From assembly GCA_030141605.1 (NCBI GenBank), contig JAQGDQ010000107.1:124001-188000 (forward strand): a stretch of 64,000 bases of DNA, given 5' to 3'. The translations under genes were made by a program, and so were the position numbers. The notes beneath the pieces were generated by a model. That model worked only from the letters and a program-made list of their open reading frames with translations. It was not told the origin of the DNA and did not search any database. Each line of letters starts with the position of its first letter. Within the stretch, counting starts at the first letter, position 1. The DNA is from Tubiluchus corallicola (Eukaryota > Priapulida > Priapulimorpha > Priapulimorphida > Tubiluchidae). Of this stretch, positions 37,072-49,600 are shown piece by piece.

Positions 37072-37683
37072 TTAAAGGGGACAGGACCCAATCTTAAGCT
37101 ATAGCTAAAAGTAATCTAATGTGTAAAATATTAAAAGTGCACATAATTGTTTTTTTATGTGACTTACGTAAAAGAATTATTACCACCAAAGTTTAATTTT
37201 GCGTGCGCTCGGTGTTCATGCGCCATTAGCTACAGTAGTTAAATAGACATAGTATCTGCATCTCGAAAACACATTGCATAAAAAACAAGCACTGTACGTC
37301 TCTGTTCAGTTCTGACGTATTACCTTTTTTTGGTGAAATAGCATGACAACACGGCGGTTTTAAGTTTTAAAGTTTTAAACATAAATTCGACAAGTTTTTT
37401 GTGTACCACAGTCAATGTTGTACAGTAGCATTATACTTCCATTTCTGTTTTTTGCAAACACTTGCATCAAGCTCGTTGAATGTTTGGCTGTTACAAAACT
37501 GTGTTCAGTTCTGACGTCATCGCTTGCTGGTATCTCCAGCCGTCAGTTAAGTTTTTAAACTATTATTTTATTATCACAAACACTTTAGCATTATTATAGA
37601 TGCTAAAATGTATGCGGTATACTTTTTGCTGTATACTTATAAATATAGGGCGGCATGTGAAAAATCATCCTGTTTTCCTTTAA
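37072..37683. mobile_element. TTAA-flanked MITE, copy B
   Basis: About 612 bp. The left end is TTAAAGGGGACAGGACCCAA; the right, reversed, is TTAAAGGAAAACAGGATGAT. It shares the internal blocks GTGACTTACGTAAAAGAATT and ATTACCACC with copies A and C. No coding capacity. Confidence 0.82.
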
Positions 37684-39530
37684 CTAGTTTTCGCTTGTTT
37701 TTTTTTCTTAATTAAATTGATCACAAATATTTATGGTTAAATAGCTACTTAATTTTTGCACATTTGTACGACCCGTGAAGGTGCAAAAACGAATCACTTT
37801 CTCCAGTAAACATCCTTGCAATTTTATTTATTTATGATGAGTTACGAAAATCATTTACGATGAGTTAATAGAAACTCTTCAGTTTCTTAAGATGTTAGTA
37901 AAATGTTCTCAAGTTTTTTTTTGAGATGCCGTAAAAATTTCTACGACATTAAAGATTGACATGAAATGAAAACGGCATTAAAGTAGGCAGCCTGACAATG
38001 GTCATGAAACACGATGGACGATTGACTTCAACGACCTTTCTAGTGCCTCTAAATTGGATTTATTTGCTCACGAAACAACGCAACTCCTGTTGTCAAGCTG
38101 AATGAGCCTAACTAAGCATCACTAACAATGCTTCACATTTCGTTACTCGCATTAGACACGTGTCCTGCGAGCAAATGACAGTTTCCCGGTTTTCTTTACT
38201 TTCACAGTTTTTAGTTTGTATAGAAATTGTAATGAAATTACCTGTATTCACCATCGTTAAAATTAAGTGAGAGAGATATCACTGCATACAGTGGCTGAAT
38301 TTTTGCTGACGTCTTAAATATATGAACAACTTGTGGGTTTCTGTAGTCTTACCACAGTAATTTCTCTATGGGTCTCTGTGTGCAATTTCTTTTACAGAAA
38401 CAAAGAAGAATTGAATTAAATTGTTGAAAGTACTGGTATGGGCAAGAAACGTTGAACGCACTAGGCACAGAAGTTACTAGAACTAGAAGTAGATATAATA
38501 TAAATGTTTCGGTGTTTTTTCTAATATTGTAATCTATTTTCTAAATTTTATCCTACTTTTTATCCTCAGAAATAACAAATTCAACAAAGTTGCTGAGGAA
38601 ATGAGTCATAACAGCAGTCTCATTGAGAAATTCCGGTGACTGTGTACCCGACGTCGATTAGTCGCCACCAGAGCTACGAATGGCGACAATATAGGTTATT
38701 AAAACAAGTGCACGTTCTTTATTCAGAATTAAGTGATTCTTTTCATGGTTTTGTCGGCTTTAATCTATTACGGTCTTTTCCGGTACGAGGTCGCCTATTA
38801 TTTGGTGAACCCTTTACACGTGAGCGTAAGAGTATTACTTGATTGTCAGCAATTAAACGTGGACAAATTAATTGCAGACGATCACTTAATTACATACAGG
38901 TAGCCGTTTAATTTTAGTAGGCAGTATGTATATGTCTTGGATTTGTGTACAGTTTCCACATACGGGTGATTTAATTGAGGCAACTTCATGTAAGAATGTC
39001 AAGGATTACTCATCCAAATGACATCCCGCCTCACTCAAGAGGGAGTTACTGAAATTACAAGGGGGCGGTGAGTGGATGCAGAGATAAAATTTGAAAGCCC
39101 ACTTGTGCTTTAGGGCGCAAAACTCGCCTTTTCATTTCAAATTATTGACTCGTCTTAGAGCGAAATAGAAGCCATTTCTATGAAACAATAGCCTGTGTCC
39201 ATATCTAATCACAGGCCAGCCTGTAGCTGTATTTCGAATAGGACTAGTTCAGTCAATGTCATCTCAATCTGAGGAATTTCCCTGGAGGTGGACACACTGC
39301 AAGTCAAATAGCTTTACAGGGCCCAATTAACCTTTACAAAATTGAACGCTGCGTTTCGAATGTATCGAATCTTGCTTGTAAAGTCTTTAAATGACTATAA
39401 AAGTTTGAAAAATGAAGAAAATTTTAAAAACAGAAACAAATCATAAAAAATATTTTATTTTCATTCGACATTTACGATAGATGGCTAGCACACAGTTTTG
39501 CCGCAGAAACAAACGTTTTGCTACGGAAAT
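37684..39530. other. Stretch without a recognised gene
   Basis: No exon or element boundary recognised. Confidence 0.45.
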
Positions 39531-39542
39531 AGAGAGATCTCT

Positions 39543-40123
39543 ATATGTCTCTGTGACTACGGCGAAATCACGTTGAAAACACCGGTTCTCGTCTGATCAC
39601 CGAAGTTAAACAACGTAGAGCCTGGTTAGTACTTGGATAGGTGACCGCCTAGGAATATCAGGTGCTGTAGGCTTGCGGGATGCGCACACTGTATCTCGAC
39701 ACTAGGCGGAGGAGCTGCACAAGCAGCCAACGGTTAGAGGGCGGAGGAGGTCAAGAGACCCAACGGCCATGTGTAGAGGAGTAAACCTTCCAAATCAGGA
39801 GTGGAGCCCCGAAGGCGGACCAATGCAGCATGCTCACTGACTCCGGCACCTCCTGCAGTCAACCTAGTACTAAACGTATCGCTCTGCTTTCTCTGCACTA
39901 CACCAGGGAGGAAGAGAGGGGTTCCTGTTGTCTGGGCAACTCAGGATCTCCATACACCTTACCCAGGCGTGCGCCCTGGAGAAGCCACTCCAGTGGTTCA
40001 AGGATCGGACTGCTCAGCCACAGTCGACGCTGCAGCTCCATCAATGTGATCAATAACTGACTCTCTTAGCGCACACTCCATTGTCTTCCGAGACAGAAAA
40101 ATGCCAACAACAACAACATCAAC
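39543..40123 (+). mobile_element. 5S rRNA-derived SINE (SINE3 type) with target-site duplication
   Basis: 39551-39675 is a 5S rRNA-like head: CCGGTTCTCGTCTGATCACC, GAAGTTAAACAACGTAGAGC and CTGGTTAGTACTTGGATAGG, ending GGTGCTGTAGGCTT, with scattered substitutions. The internal promoter boxes are recognisable. A ~430-bp GC-richer body follows, ending in an (AAC)n tail. Flanking AGAGAGATCTCT (39531-39542) and AGAGAGGTCTCT (40124-40135) form an 11/12 target duplication. This rules out a plain 5S gene and shows retrotransposition. Confidence 0.92.
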
Positions 40124-40745
40124 AGAGAGGTCTCTGGTTTTGCACTGACACACAAAACATCCCATTTCTGCATGTAATAAATAGCAAAGCCTGCAGAACG
40201 CATTTCCATTAATGAAAATAACTTAAAATCATCTACGTATACTTGTGTTTGCTTTCCAGCATCTTACTTGTGCAAGGAAAAATCCCCGGAATGTTGCCCA
40301 AACACATTTACAAGTTATTTAATACGTGAAACATTTTTTTGGCGTTTGGTTTTGTAGTTTTTCACATAAAATTTTTTAAACGTTCTGGGCCACGAGCATT
40401 TGCTATTTGAGTTAAGAAAACCAACTTACAAACAGTGAGCAAAAATTTGAAGCAAGCAAACAAAAAAAAACTCCGCAAACAAAAACACAAGACGATCCAC
40501 GTCCATGTGGTAACTTGCAAATAATCGATATCAAAGAGCCACGCCAGTGTTACACGAACAGCAGACATTAAGGAAATTTCAAACAACAGCGTTAGCGTTC
40601 TTATATATCCCAAGTTCCATGACAAGATCACCATTATTCCTGCTTTCCTCAAATCAGTTTATCGCATGTTTTTATATGTCTCTATAATTTACATGAGATT
40701 GCTATTCTAGTAACTACTTTTTTCGTTGAGTACCTGCGCTATTAG

Positions 40746-41122
40746 CAGGGGCGTATCAAGACTTTGCGACGCCCTAGTTCTGTGCTGCCCATCTCTATTG
40801 TGAATTTGTGGCTGTTAATGCAATGAGCAGATTAAACAATTACTTGTGGTGTATTAGAAACACTATTAACCTAGTTTCTACGTGATCATTCTTATTTATG
40901 TGTATTTGCACAGCGTTTATATTCGTGCAATTGCGCAACTGTTTGTTGTGTAATACCTTGCATCTGTTTGTTATGTGGTACATATATAGAAGGGGAGATG
41001 AGTAACTGCCTGTGGTGTGTTATAACATGCGCCGTTTACATGAATATGAAAGTATGCACATTTTCCGAGGAGAATAAGAATTTTGTCTAAAACGTGACGC
41101 TCCTCAAACTTTGGCGTCCTAG
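40746..41122. mobile_element. Candidate hAT-like element (377 bp)
   Basis: It starts CAGGGGCGTATCAAGACTTT and ends ACTTTGGCGTCCTAG, with subterminal GACGCCCTAG and GGCGTCCTAGG motifs near each end. The flanks GCTATTAG (40738-40745) and GCTATTAT (41123-41130) match at 7 of 8 positions. The termini are poorly matched, so the element is old or the right boundary is off by a few bases. Confidence 0.55.
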
Positions 41123-41217
41123 GCTATTATTAGAGATTACCAGAAAATGAACGTAAAGCGGATTATTTGTAACATTTTTCTCCAACAAAACAATTGCCAA
41201 AATCACATGGCTTATAT

Positions 41218-42150
41218 ATATATATATTAATTCTTTATTTGTCATTAAAATGGCTCACTCATTATAATAAAATTGAGTAATCCTCAGCGTAATGTTAAAA
41301 TAACAACACTGTTCAAGACAAATGCGTCCAGTGCAGACTAAAAAAAAAACTAAAGTGCAAAACTAAGGCCTAATTATATGCAATAAATGAACATATTTAC
41401 AAACACAATATTAAAATATTTTTACAAAACAATATTACAAAAGTACATTAAATTTTACATGACATATTTTACACATATATACATTTTTCATGACACAACA
41501 GAAACATGCTTTACATTACATAAATTTCACTCATTACATTTTGTTAATGTTAACTCATTACTTTCACTATTTTTACATTTGACATTACAAAACTGACGTA
41601 ACACGTATTACATTACATAATTTTTTAAAAATTTTACTTTTTTAATCGTTTTATGGAGTCAGGGGCGGGGGTAGATGAAAGTTGAGTCTGTGTAATTAGT
41701 ATCAGATGCACAATGTGGAACTTGACACCTGTTATATTGATATTCTTTTAATTTCTTTTTAAATTGGTGGAGAGATTCTATTAGTTTTATGTCACTGAGT
41801 AGTAAGTTCCATAAATGTATGGCCTGTTTTGATATAGAGTTATTTCCAAATTTATTGTTTACTGTAATTTGCTTTAAATTGTGTGTTCTATTGTTTAAAG
41901 TGGTATCAGGAATGAATGCTAAGGGATTGTTTATAAATGGAATGCTCAGTTTATTGATATATTTATAAAGAAATATCAGTGTTTTGTAATCTCGATAGGC
42001 TTCTGATATTGGTATTTTTGCGGACGCTCTTAAGCTTGTTGCAGAAGCAGCATGTTGTTTAGCAGTTTTGTTAGAGGAGCCATGAATTAATCTAAGTGCG
42101 TAGTTTTGCATTGTATTTAGTTTTCTAAAGTTTTCATTTTTAACGTTTTA
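41218..42150 (-). pseudogene. LINE ORF2 C-terminal fragment with 3' UTR, minus strand
   Basis: The frame at 42111-41659 encodes about 150 residues: MQNYALRLIHGSS near the start, a 'SEAYRDYKTLIFLYKYIN' helix, then NNSISKQAIHLWNLL and a Phe-Lys-Lys-Leu-Lys tail. This is the conserved C-terminus of CR1-like reverse transcriptases (QN-x-A-x-R-x-I; Y..L....Y.Y.N; SI....I.LWN.L). The remaining frame is open, but the upstream RT domain is missing, so it is a 5'-truncated copy. The 3' UTR at 41218-41650 shares blocks with 7366-7640. Confidence 0.85.
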
Positions 42151-44684
42151 CGTTTTAACGAGTTACAGCTTCCTGTAACTCGTGCACAAAGACATTCATT
42201 CATAGAGTGTAAATAAATGAATCTCAGTCAAGCATTCACTTCTGCTAGGGACGGCCTAAAGAAAGGGCTCACATTTGAGACACATTTTCTTTTTATTCTT
42301 TGTTTAATCTTACCGTAATTTAATGCAGAATCGTTTTAATGCTTTATAAAATTATATTGGGTAAAATATTGGGCTAATATCGAACAGTGAGCTTCAAGGT
42401 TGTACCAAAAATAACAAAGTGGAATAAACTCTGTTTTTCTTCTCTTTTACTAATGAAAGGGTGGAAAAGGAAGGAAGGAAAAAGAGTGTCTATACTATCT
42501 TGTTATATTCTGTAAAAGCCTAAAACGAATTGTCCGACGTGTACGATATTGGCACATTTCACCATATATTTCAGCCAGTTTTAACTTTTTATTTATCGTA
42601 ATATCGTCTGTAGTTTGCATGCATAATTTACTTTAGTAACTGAGAAATTATTTTATCACTGTAATTTGTATTACGTAAATATAAATAAACACATAATTTT
42701 GGTGTTATTATGTATACAGAAAATGAAGTGGCAATCTCTTACTGATAAACACATGTTCTACAGACGCTTTTAATTCTTACAAACATCCTATGTCTCACTA
42801 ACCTCCATGCATGGAGCGCATCTCACCAAAAATAGCACTTTCCACAATCACCATGTTGTCTTGGTGATTTCTGATTTTTCAGCTGGTAAGTCTTGCAGCA
42901 CAGCTGTAAATAAATGGACTTATTCAAGAGAGATTCTAGGGCGGGAGTAGAAAACGAAAATAAGCGAACCTGAGCATCTAACTTCTGACCAAGTCTTCTT
43001 AATAAAGTTTGTTTTTATTGAAGCACAGCTTGCTTTCTTTAATGATGTTCTTTATGATGCTCGTATAAGAGAAGTCCCTCACTGGAAATGACGCTCCTCT
43101 CCTTTCTGGAGGAGACCGCTGTAATAGCTTCCACTGTCACAGGACTCTGTGGTGCACAGCCAAATTTTGCCAAAGTAAATTAAGACAACATCCAGTAGTG
43201 TAAATTTATTATCTGTTCATCGAATTACTGATATTATTGTCTGACAAAATCTCCTCAGAGTGTTAGATATTTCAGAACAAAAGCTTTAAAAAACGTTTCT
43301 AAGTTAAAAACATCCTCTGTTAATTGAGAGTTGTCACTTGAACTTAGTCTGCAGGTAATTGAGTTTTGGGTCTCAAGTGTCACGCTAATTGGGTGTCGTT
43401 TTAACATCCATTGTCATTCTAACCCTTTGTGCGCTGAATTTTCTATGTGCTAAGTTTACGTAACACCCAAGGTTACAGCAAGGTGGCGCTTGTTTAGCAA
43501 CTTTTGTAATATGATAAACAATCGTGATGACACATCAGAAACAACATGCAGTATCCAAAAAAGCAAATCTGCACGAAATGCAAGCTGTAATTAAAGACTA
43601 TGGCGGCACAAGCATAACTTCGGTTAATACGAACGATGCGCTTGTACGAATTATCCGATGTTCGCATAATACATACATTTTCAGCTGTACACTTGTCCTA
43701 AATAATTTCTGTTACATGCTAATCGTTTTTTTGTTGAATAAAAACTTCCTCCATACTGAAAGTTTTAGCTGACATTATAAACTTGTGTTTGTTTACTCAA
43801 CTTTAACTAGTGGCGACCAATAGGCAGTGCAAGTGATAAGCCGGTTAAGCTTGACTTGGCTTCAATTTTGAAACAAGTTTATCCCACGACAGAGGCAAGT
43901 AATTTTGTGCAGCGTACTCTCATGATTCACTCGCGCCAAGATGGACTGTGTACAAATAACGTTTATACATCGATAATATTTGTATTTGTGAACGGTTATT
44001 TGTTTTTCTAATGAACGAAGTTTAATAGACATGCAAATAAAAAGTTACCTCACTATCATGATTCCTTTAATAATGTCAACCAATCGCATTTTCGCTACCT
44101 AGTTGAAGTAGAAGTTAAGAATGCTGATGAAGCCATGTGCTAAATGTAAAGAACGTGCATTTGTGGACGAACATATATCTTTTATCATCTACCCATCGTG
44201 TTAAGTCAATGAGATTCTAGATGACCACGCAGTGTATGGAAGCAGAAGTAAGTGCAATTGTATCTTCACGAAATTCTAATTCTAATATGTGCACTATTTG
44301 GAGGTGGCGGTTTAAGATGAATGCATCTTTGAATTATTTATCGTATTTAAGACGCACCTTAATGTTTAAAATGGCTGCAAATTATCGATAGTTTGTACAT
44401 TAGGTCAGTCACGGCGTTATGCAAAAATAGGTATCCCAAATTGTCTCTGTAAGGTGTTGGTTAGCGTCTCGTGAGCACAGATTGAATTAAGAAATGTAGG
44501 CGTCCCAGAGCAACCGGTTATAGAGCATCTGGGTGAGTGATGTAAGCTCTCATAGCACAGTCCGCCAAACGCCTCTTTATTGTATTTTTTAGCAATTTTG
44601 AATCCTTTGATGACATATCGCTAATGGCTGATTAACTTAAGTCTAAGAAAGTAAGTAAAATGTGTAAATATCCAAAAAGTCATT
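42151..44684. other. Stretch without a recognised gene
   Basis: An 82-residue frame at 43524-43772 (HEMQAVIKDYGGTSITSVNT) has fairly ordinary composition but matches nothing I know and shows no splice context. Confidence 0.45.
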
Positions 44685-44868
44685 CATTCATTCATTTAGT
44701 TAGTTAGTCAATCAGTAAGTCAGGCAGGCAGGCAGTCCGTCAGTCAGTCAGTTCGAAATAAATAGTTAAATCAAATCAGTGAGTGAGTGAGTCAATGAGT
44801 CAGTCAGTCAGTTAGTCTGTCAGTCAGACAGTCAGCCAGCCAGCCAGCTAGTCAGTCAGTCATGATTG
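44685..44868. repeat. (CAGT)n / (GAGT)n tetranucleotide array
   Basis: CAGT, CAGC, GAGT and GGCA units in blocks. Confidence 0.95.
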
Positions 44869-44939
44869 TTATTATTGTTTTATCATAAATTTAGTTAATT
44901 AAAGTCAACAATGTGTAGTAAATGAACTTGATTATATGC

Positions 44940-45013
44940 ACATTATGGAGGACCCTCTTACGTGGAAGCCCCGGAGCAGCAACCCCAGTGGCCCTGTCCT
45001 AAATCCACCACTG
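44940..45013. mobile_element. hAT-like terminus fragment
   Basis: On the minus strand it begins CAGTGGTGGATTTAGGACAG and continues into GGGCCACTGGGGTTGC, typical of the end of an animal hAT element. The opposite end is missing, so it is truncated. Confidence 0.55.
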
Positions 45014-45639
45014 TGTGGGTGTCGCTTGCAGAATGATTGCTATATTTTGTCATTGCACTTTTGTGACTGAGATCAGCTCAGGAAGATTAATAACCACCTG
45101 ACAAGACTCAAGGACGAAATGCTCAACTTTTCTTGATGGAAGTTTGAGATGTTTCATCCAATTTCTTCTCTCCCACTTTAATTATTACCGTGCGTGATAG
45201 GAGCTGTATTGTTGCTCGATTTCAAAGGGTTTCACGCTCCGTGTAATTTCAGTGTTGTGAAAATGATAATCTTGGTCAATAATCTTGATCAATCATGTCG
45301 TGATGTGGACAAGCCTTCCTGTTTAATGCGGCCCAATAATTCAAGGATAATATCAGCATAACTTAGGGTGCGTATCCACTGCGCTCGCAATAGTCCGCAA
45401 AGACTCTCAGTTTTCATCACAAAATTTGCATATGTATGAATGCGCATATCCACGGAACCGCAGAAACCCCTCTAATTCCTTACAGAGACCACGCAGTGCA
45501 ATAATGACTCTGAGCCAATTTAATTCAAAACAGCAAGTTTTAAAATATTTCTTTGTTGATTAATTCTGCTTATATATATAAATTTATATTGCTTAATGTG
45601 TGTATGTATTATGACACGTTGTACAAAAAATCTATTGAG

Positions 45640-46102
45640 GTAAGACAAGATGAGATGAGGTGAGGTGAGGTGGGACGAAATGAGATGAGATGAGATGAGA
45701 TGAGATGAGGTGAGGTGAGGTGAGGTGAAATGAGATGAGATGAGATGAGATGAAGTGAGGTGAAGTGAGGTGAAGTGAAATGAGTTGAGATGAGGTGAGA
45801 TGAGATAAAATGAGATGAGGTGAGGTGAGGTGAAATGAGATCAGTTGAGATGGAATGAGATGAGATGAAATGAGGTGAGGTGAAATGAGATCAGTTGAGA
45901 TGGAATGAGATGAGATGAAATGAGGTGAGGTGAAATGAGATCAGTTGAGATCAGATGAGATGAAATGAGATGAAGTGAGGTAAATTGAGATGAGATGAGG
46001 TGAGTTGAGTTGAGGTGAGGTGAGGTGAGACGAAATGCAATGAGAGGAGAGGAGAGAAGATGCGATGAGATGAGATGAGGTGAGATGAGATGAGATGACA
46101 TT
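45640..46102. repeat. (TGAGA/TGAGG)n pentanucleotide satellite
   Basis: About 460 bp of TGAGA, TGAGG and TGAAA pentamers with a locally duplicated longer word (ATCAGTTGAGATGGAATGAG). His/Leu/Ser frames on the minus strand are artefacts. Confidence 0.95.
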
Positions 46103-46282
46103 AAAATAAATAGGTAATTGAATATTTATGTCCGGCTTTAACCAGAAGAAAAGTGTCACACCAGCATGCCTTCTACAGGAAAAACCTATACATGTAGCTC
46201 GGTACGTAAAGTTACGGCCTAAATCCATTCATTTACTTTTATGCATAACGTGCATTTAAAACACAAGAAAAACCATTACATT

Positions 46283-46728
46283 TATAAAGGTGAAAAAAAT
46301 TCGTTTTGAAATTTTGTATCACCTACGTATTGCCTTATAACTCATACAGCTTGTATTAGAAGCAATGCTGTGCAAAACTTGTAAATTTAACCTTCCGCAA
46401 TGAGACCGTTAAGAGCAGCCATTTTGACAGTAAGTCGTTTGAAACAAGTTTATATAACATTGCGTAGAATTTGAAAAATAGTCAGAGCATTCGTAGAGCA
46501 CACTTCACCATTAAGCAAAAAGATAAATTGTTGTATCTTCACACTAAGACTAAAAATACGTTTTTTGTGAGTCAGTGGTGCACATTGGGAAGGTGAGTCA
46601 GTGACATTTAACCAGTTGGCGCGAGCATTTTAAATTACAGTAAGAATTTTCGTTTCTACTTACGTAAGTCTCTCAAGCAGGTTACGATAAACAACATAGC
46701 TTTGTGTGTAAAGTATTACGTAGATTAT
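46283..46728. mobile_element. Dispersed repeat family 2, copy 1
   Basis: Colinear with 51840-52310 at roughly 70-75% by eye. Shared words include AGCAGCCATTTTGAC, GAGCATTCGTAG.GCACAC, GTGGTGCAC..TGG.AGG and TTACGTAAGTC, in the same order and orientation. It is non-coding and of unknown class; the boundaries of this copy are unclear. Confidence 0.75.
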
Positions 46729-46892
46729 TCTTTTTAATATTCTACACACTTAACATGTACATGAAAAACGAAAATTTCAAATAATAAGCAACTAGTCCAA
46801 ATACCTAACAGCTGTAAGGCTCCATAACAAGTTTATTGTATAAATTTAAAATACTTTAATGCAGTAACAAATGGTTTCTCTAAACTAGGCGT

Positions 46893-47228
46893 TGACTAAT
46901 GAATATATTAGTTTTCTCTTTGTCTTGTACAACTTATAATGTTTACTTTGACTAATGAATATATTAGTTTTCTCTTTGCCTTGTACAACTTATAATGTTT
47001 ACTTTGACTAATGAATATATTAGTTTTCTCTTTGCCTTGTACAACTTATAATGTTTACTTTGACTAATGAATATATTAGTTTTCTCTTTGTCTTGTACAA
47101 CTTATAATGTTTACTTTGACTAATGAATATATTAGTTTTCTCTTCGTCTTGTACAACTTATAATGTTTACTTTGACTAACGAATATATTAGTTTTGTTTT
47201 CGTCTTGTACAACTTATAATGTTTACTT
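46893..47228. repeat. 56-bp tandem repeat, six copies
   Basis: Units start TGACTAATGAATATATTAG at 46893, 46949, 47005, 47061, 47117 and 47173. Each carries the near-palindrome ACTAATGAATATATTAGT and ends CTTATAATGTTTACTT. The last copy is the most divergent. Confidence 0.96.
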
Positions 47229-48089
47229 ATTTTGCTCTTTTTTCAAAGATTGTTTGAACCCTTTCTTACCACAACATTAAAAGTTTTTTAGAGTAAAAAA
47301 ATTATATTTTGTTCTAACAGTATTTCAGCCACATATCAGATTTATTTTCAAGCTTTCTTGCGTTGCGCGCGTGCTTAGCTGATGCAGTTTTTGCAGCAGA
47401 AAATGTCAGAAGGAAAAAATTTGTTTCTGTGCGTGTCTGTTTGTACTTTTAGTGGATACGTGGCCTTAAAAGTATAACTTAACTTACAGCATGTCATAAC
47501 ATTTTACATCATCATGTCAGACGATTTTGTGAGGATAAACTTTGAAAAACATCACTTAACGTGTTTAAAAGCAGCTAGATAAGTAAAGCTGGTGTAGAGG
47601 GTGTGATTATTAGCTGTGTGGTCACTAATAATCTCACTCAATAATCTAACTAATATTTAATCTTTGATAACGAGCTATGCACCGGTCTCGCCACAAACAT
47701 GTACATATAGTAGGACCTGTCGCTGAGTGCTGGAGCGCCATTTGGAAAGTGGCCAACTCTGCAGAGGCTTCGTGTACGTGAAATGTAGCAGACCTCTCTT
47801 TTATCAGGGGATCAACGTTATTATTCAAGAAGACTTGTCAGCAACGACATAGCTGAAACTAAAGTTAATTGAAATATTACTGGCACCCACCTATACCTAA
47901 CCCAGTTCAAGTCCAAATATCAGACTAAGTCAAGGCCAGATTAAAACATCAAGGGGCGAGAATCTACTAACAAAATGTTAATTGGCTTAACACAAGTTAA
48001 AAAACCTTGATCAGCACTGTGAGCTAGGTCAACGCTGGACCATCAGGTTTTGACCACCGCTCTAAGGGCTTTACATTGTTAAGCTCCTT
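47229..48089. other. Stretch without a recognised gene
   Basis: Nothing recognised. Confidence 0.45.
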
Positions 48090-48674
48090 TTAAAGCAAAA
48101 CCGGACCCAATGTTAAACTGTAAGTCAAAACAATAACATACTATTTTTTTTCAAAAATGACTTACGCGAAAGAATTATTACCACACAAACACAATTTCGC
48201 GTTGGCGCCACCAGCTTTTCGCTGTTACATACATTTCGCCATTCGCTAGTTGGACGGGCACTAGCGCCTGCATTTCGGAAAGAGTTGCAGAAAAAACAGG
48301 TGCTGTGCCTCTCAGTTCGGATGTGCTAATTTGTGACGAAATCTACACGTTCGACAGCTCTTGCGTGTGTACAGCGGTAAATTTGAAATTTGAATTTTTA
48401 TCTTAAAACTTGCCGAGTTTTACTACAACACACTGAATCTCTTACAGTAGCACTGTACTTCAATTTTCGCTTTCGGAAGCATGCGCTCAGCGAATGTTTT
48501 TGATGTTAAAAATTATGTTAGATGTTGATGTCATCACTTGTTAGGCTCGCCCGCCGTTAATTAAGATTTTAATATATTATTTATCAGAAATGCTTTTGCA
48601 CCTGTTAAAAAGTATACTACTTGCCGTACTTGAAAATGGGGTAGTATATGAAAAATCATCCTGTTTCCCTTTAA
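48090..48674. mobile_element. TTAA-flanked MITE, copy C
   Basis: About 585 bp with ends TTAAAGCAAAACCGGACCC and, reversed, TTAAAGGGAAACAGGATGAT. It is closest to copy A, sharing ACACAAACACAATTTCGC, GTGCTGT.CCTCTCAGTT and GTAGCACTGTACTTCAATTT. Confidence 0.85.
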
Positions 48675-49083
48675 GCCTGCAACTTGTACGTTGTAGCTTC
48701 CTATTCAGTCTGTGCAAAGAAGATAACCTGTAGTACAAGATTACGTTACGGCTTTTGTATTGCAATATCAACTTTCAATTTGCTAGGAAGGTCACGCTAA
48801 GTGTGCACAATGGACAATAGTAATTCACCGCCAGCTGAAAAGCCAAACTCAACAAAACTGCATGTAATGTCTAACGTATGTGGCAAACGACCAATGACTT
48901 CTTTGCTCCCTTTTTCTTCTCATGCATATGCGATTTTTTTTCATCGCGCGCATCAGGGCGGCTGACCTAACAACTCTTGCATTAAACTGAGCTTTTTTGA
49001 CAGATCTAATATTTATGTAAAATATGTTTTGCGTCCTCCTATCCGTGCATTATATTTATGTCAACTCATTCTGTGTTTATATT

Positions 49084-49112
49084 CTGTCTGTTTGTCTGTC
49101 TGTCTGTCTGTT

Positions 49113-49157
<45 letters not shown>

Positions 49158-49185
49158 GAATGTCTGTCTGTCTGAATGTCTCAAC
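49084..49185. repeat. (TCTG)n tetranucleotide array
   Basis: GTCT repeats with GTTT and GAAT interruptions. Confidence 0.95.
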
Positions 49186-49470
49186 GTCCTGACGTTCTTT
49201 GTGGCAGCTTTATGCTGCTAATCATAGTAATTAACTCAACTGCTTAAAAAGGACATTTGGCTATTGCCAGTTCAAACCCTTTTATGTAAGAATTTATATT
49301 GCCAGCATATCTCGATAATAGACTGTCACCAGCCTGAAAAAAGGATTTTTGTTTTTGGCCGACTAAAACGTTTCTAAACCTCTTTAAGAGTTTACACTAC
49401 TAGCAGAACTAACCTAGCCCTACTATACATTGGCAATTTGGCTGGCATATTAATGGCAGTCCGACAAAAT

Positions 49471-49600
49471 GATGATGATGATAAGTCTTTATTAGCCTTT
49501 TTTGCAGGCAAAAATTTCTGTACAACTATTAAAAAATTTTACATAGATACTAGAGTGAATTCTACAATATTACATGTTACGCATTCTGTAATTAGCTTTT
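49471..49600 (-). mobile_element. Probable retroposon 3' tail, minus strand
   Basis: GATGATGATGATAAGTCTTTATTAG on the plus strand reads, on the minus strand, as ...AATAAAGACTTATC followed by an (ATC)n tail, as in non-LTR 3' ends. No coding part. Confidence 0.45.

Noticed and set aside
39551-39675. Functional 5S rRNA gene
   Set aside because: Several substitutions, an attached unrelated body, an AAC tail and a target duplication show it is the head of a SINE.
46893-47228. CRISPR-like array
   Set aside because: Units are contiguous 56-bp tandem copies with no variable spacers, in an animal genome.
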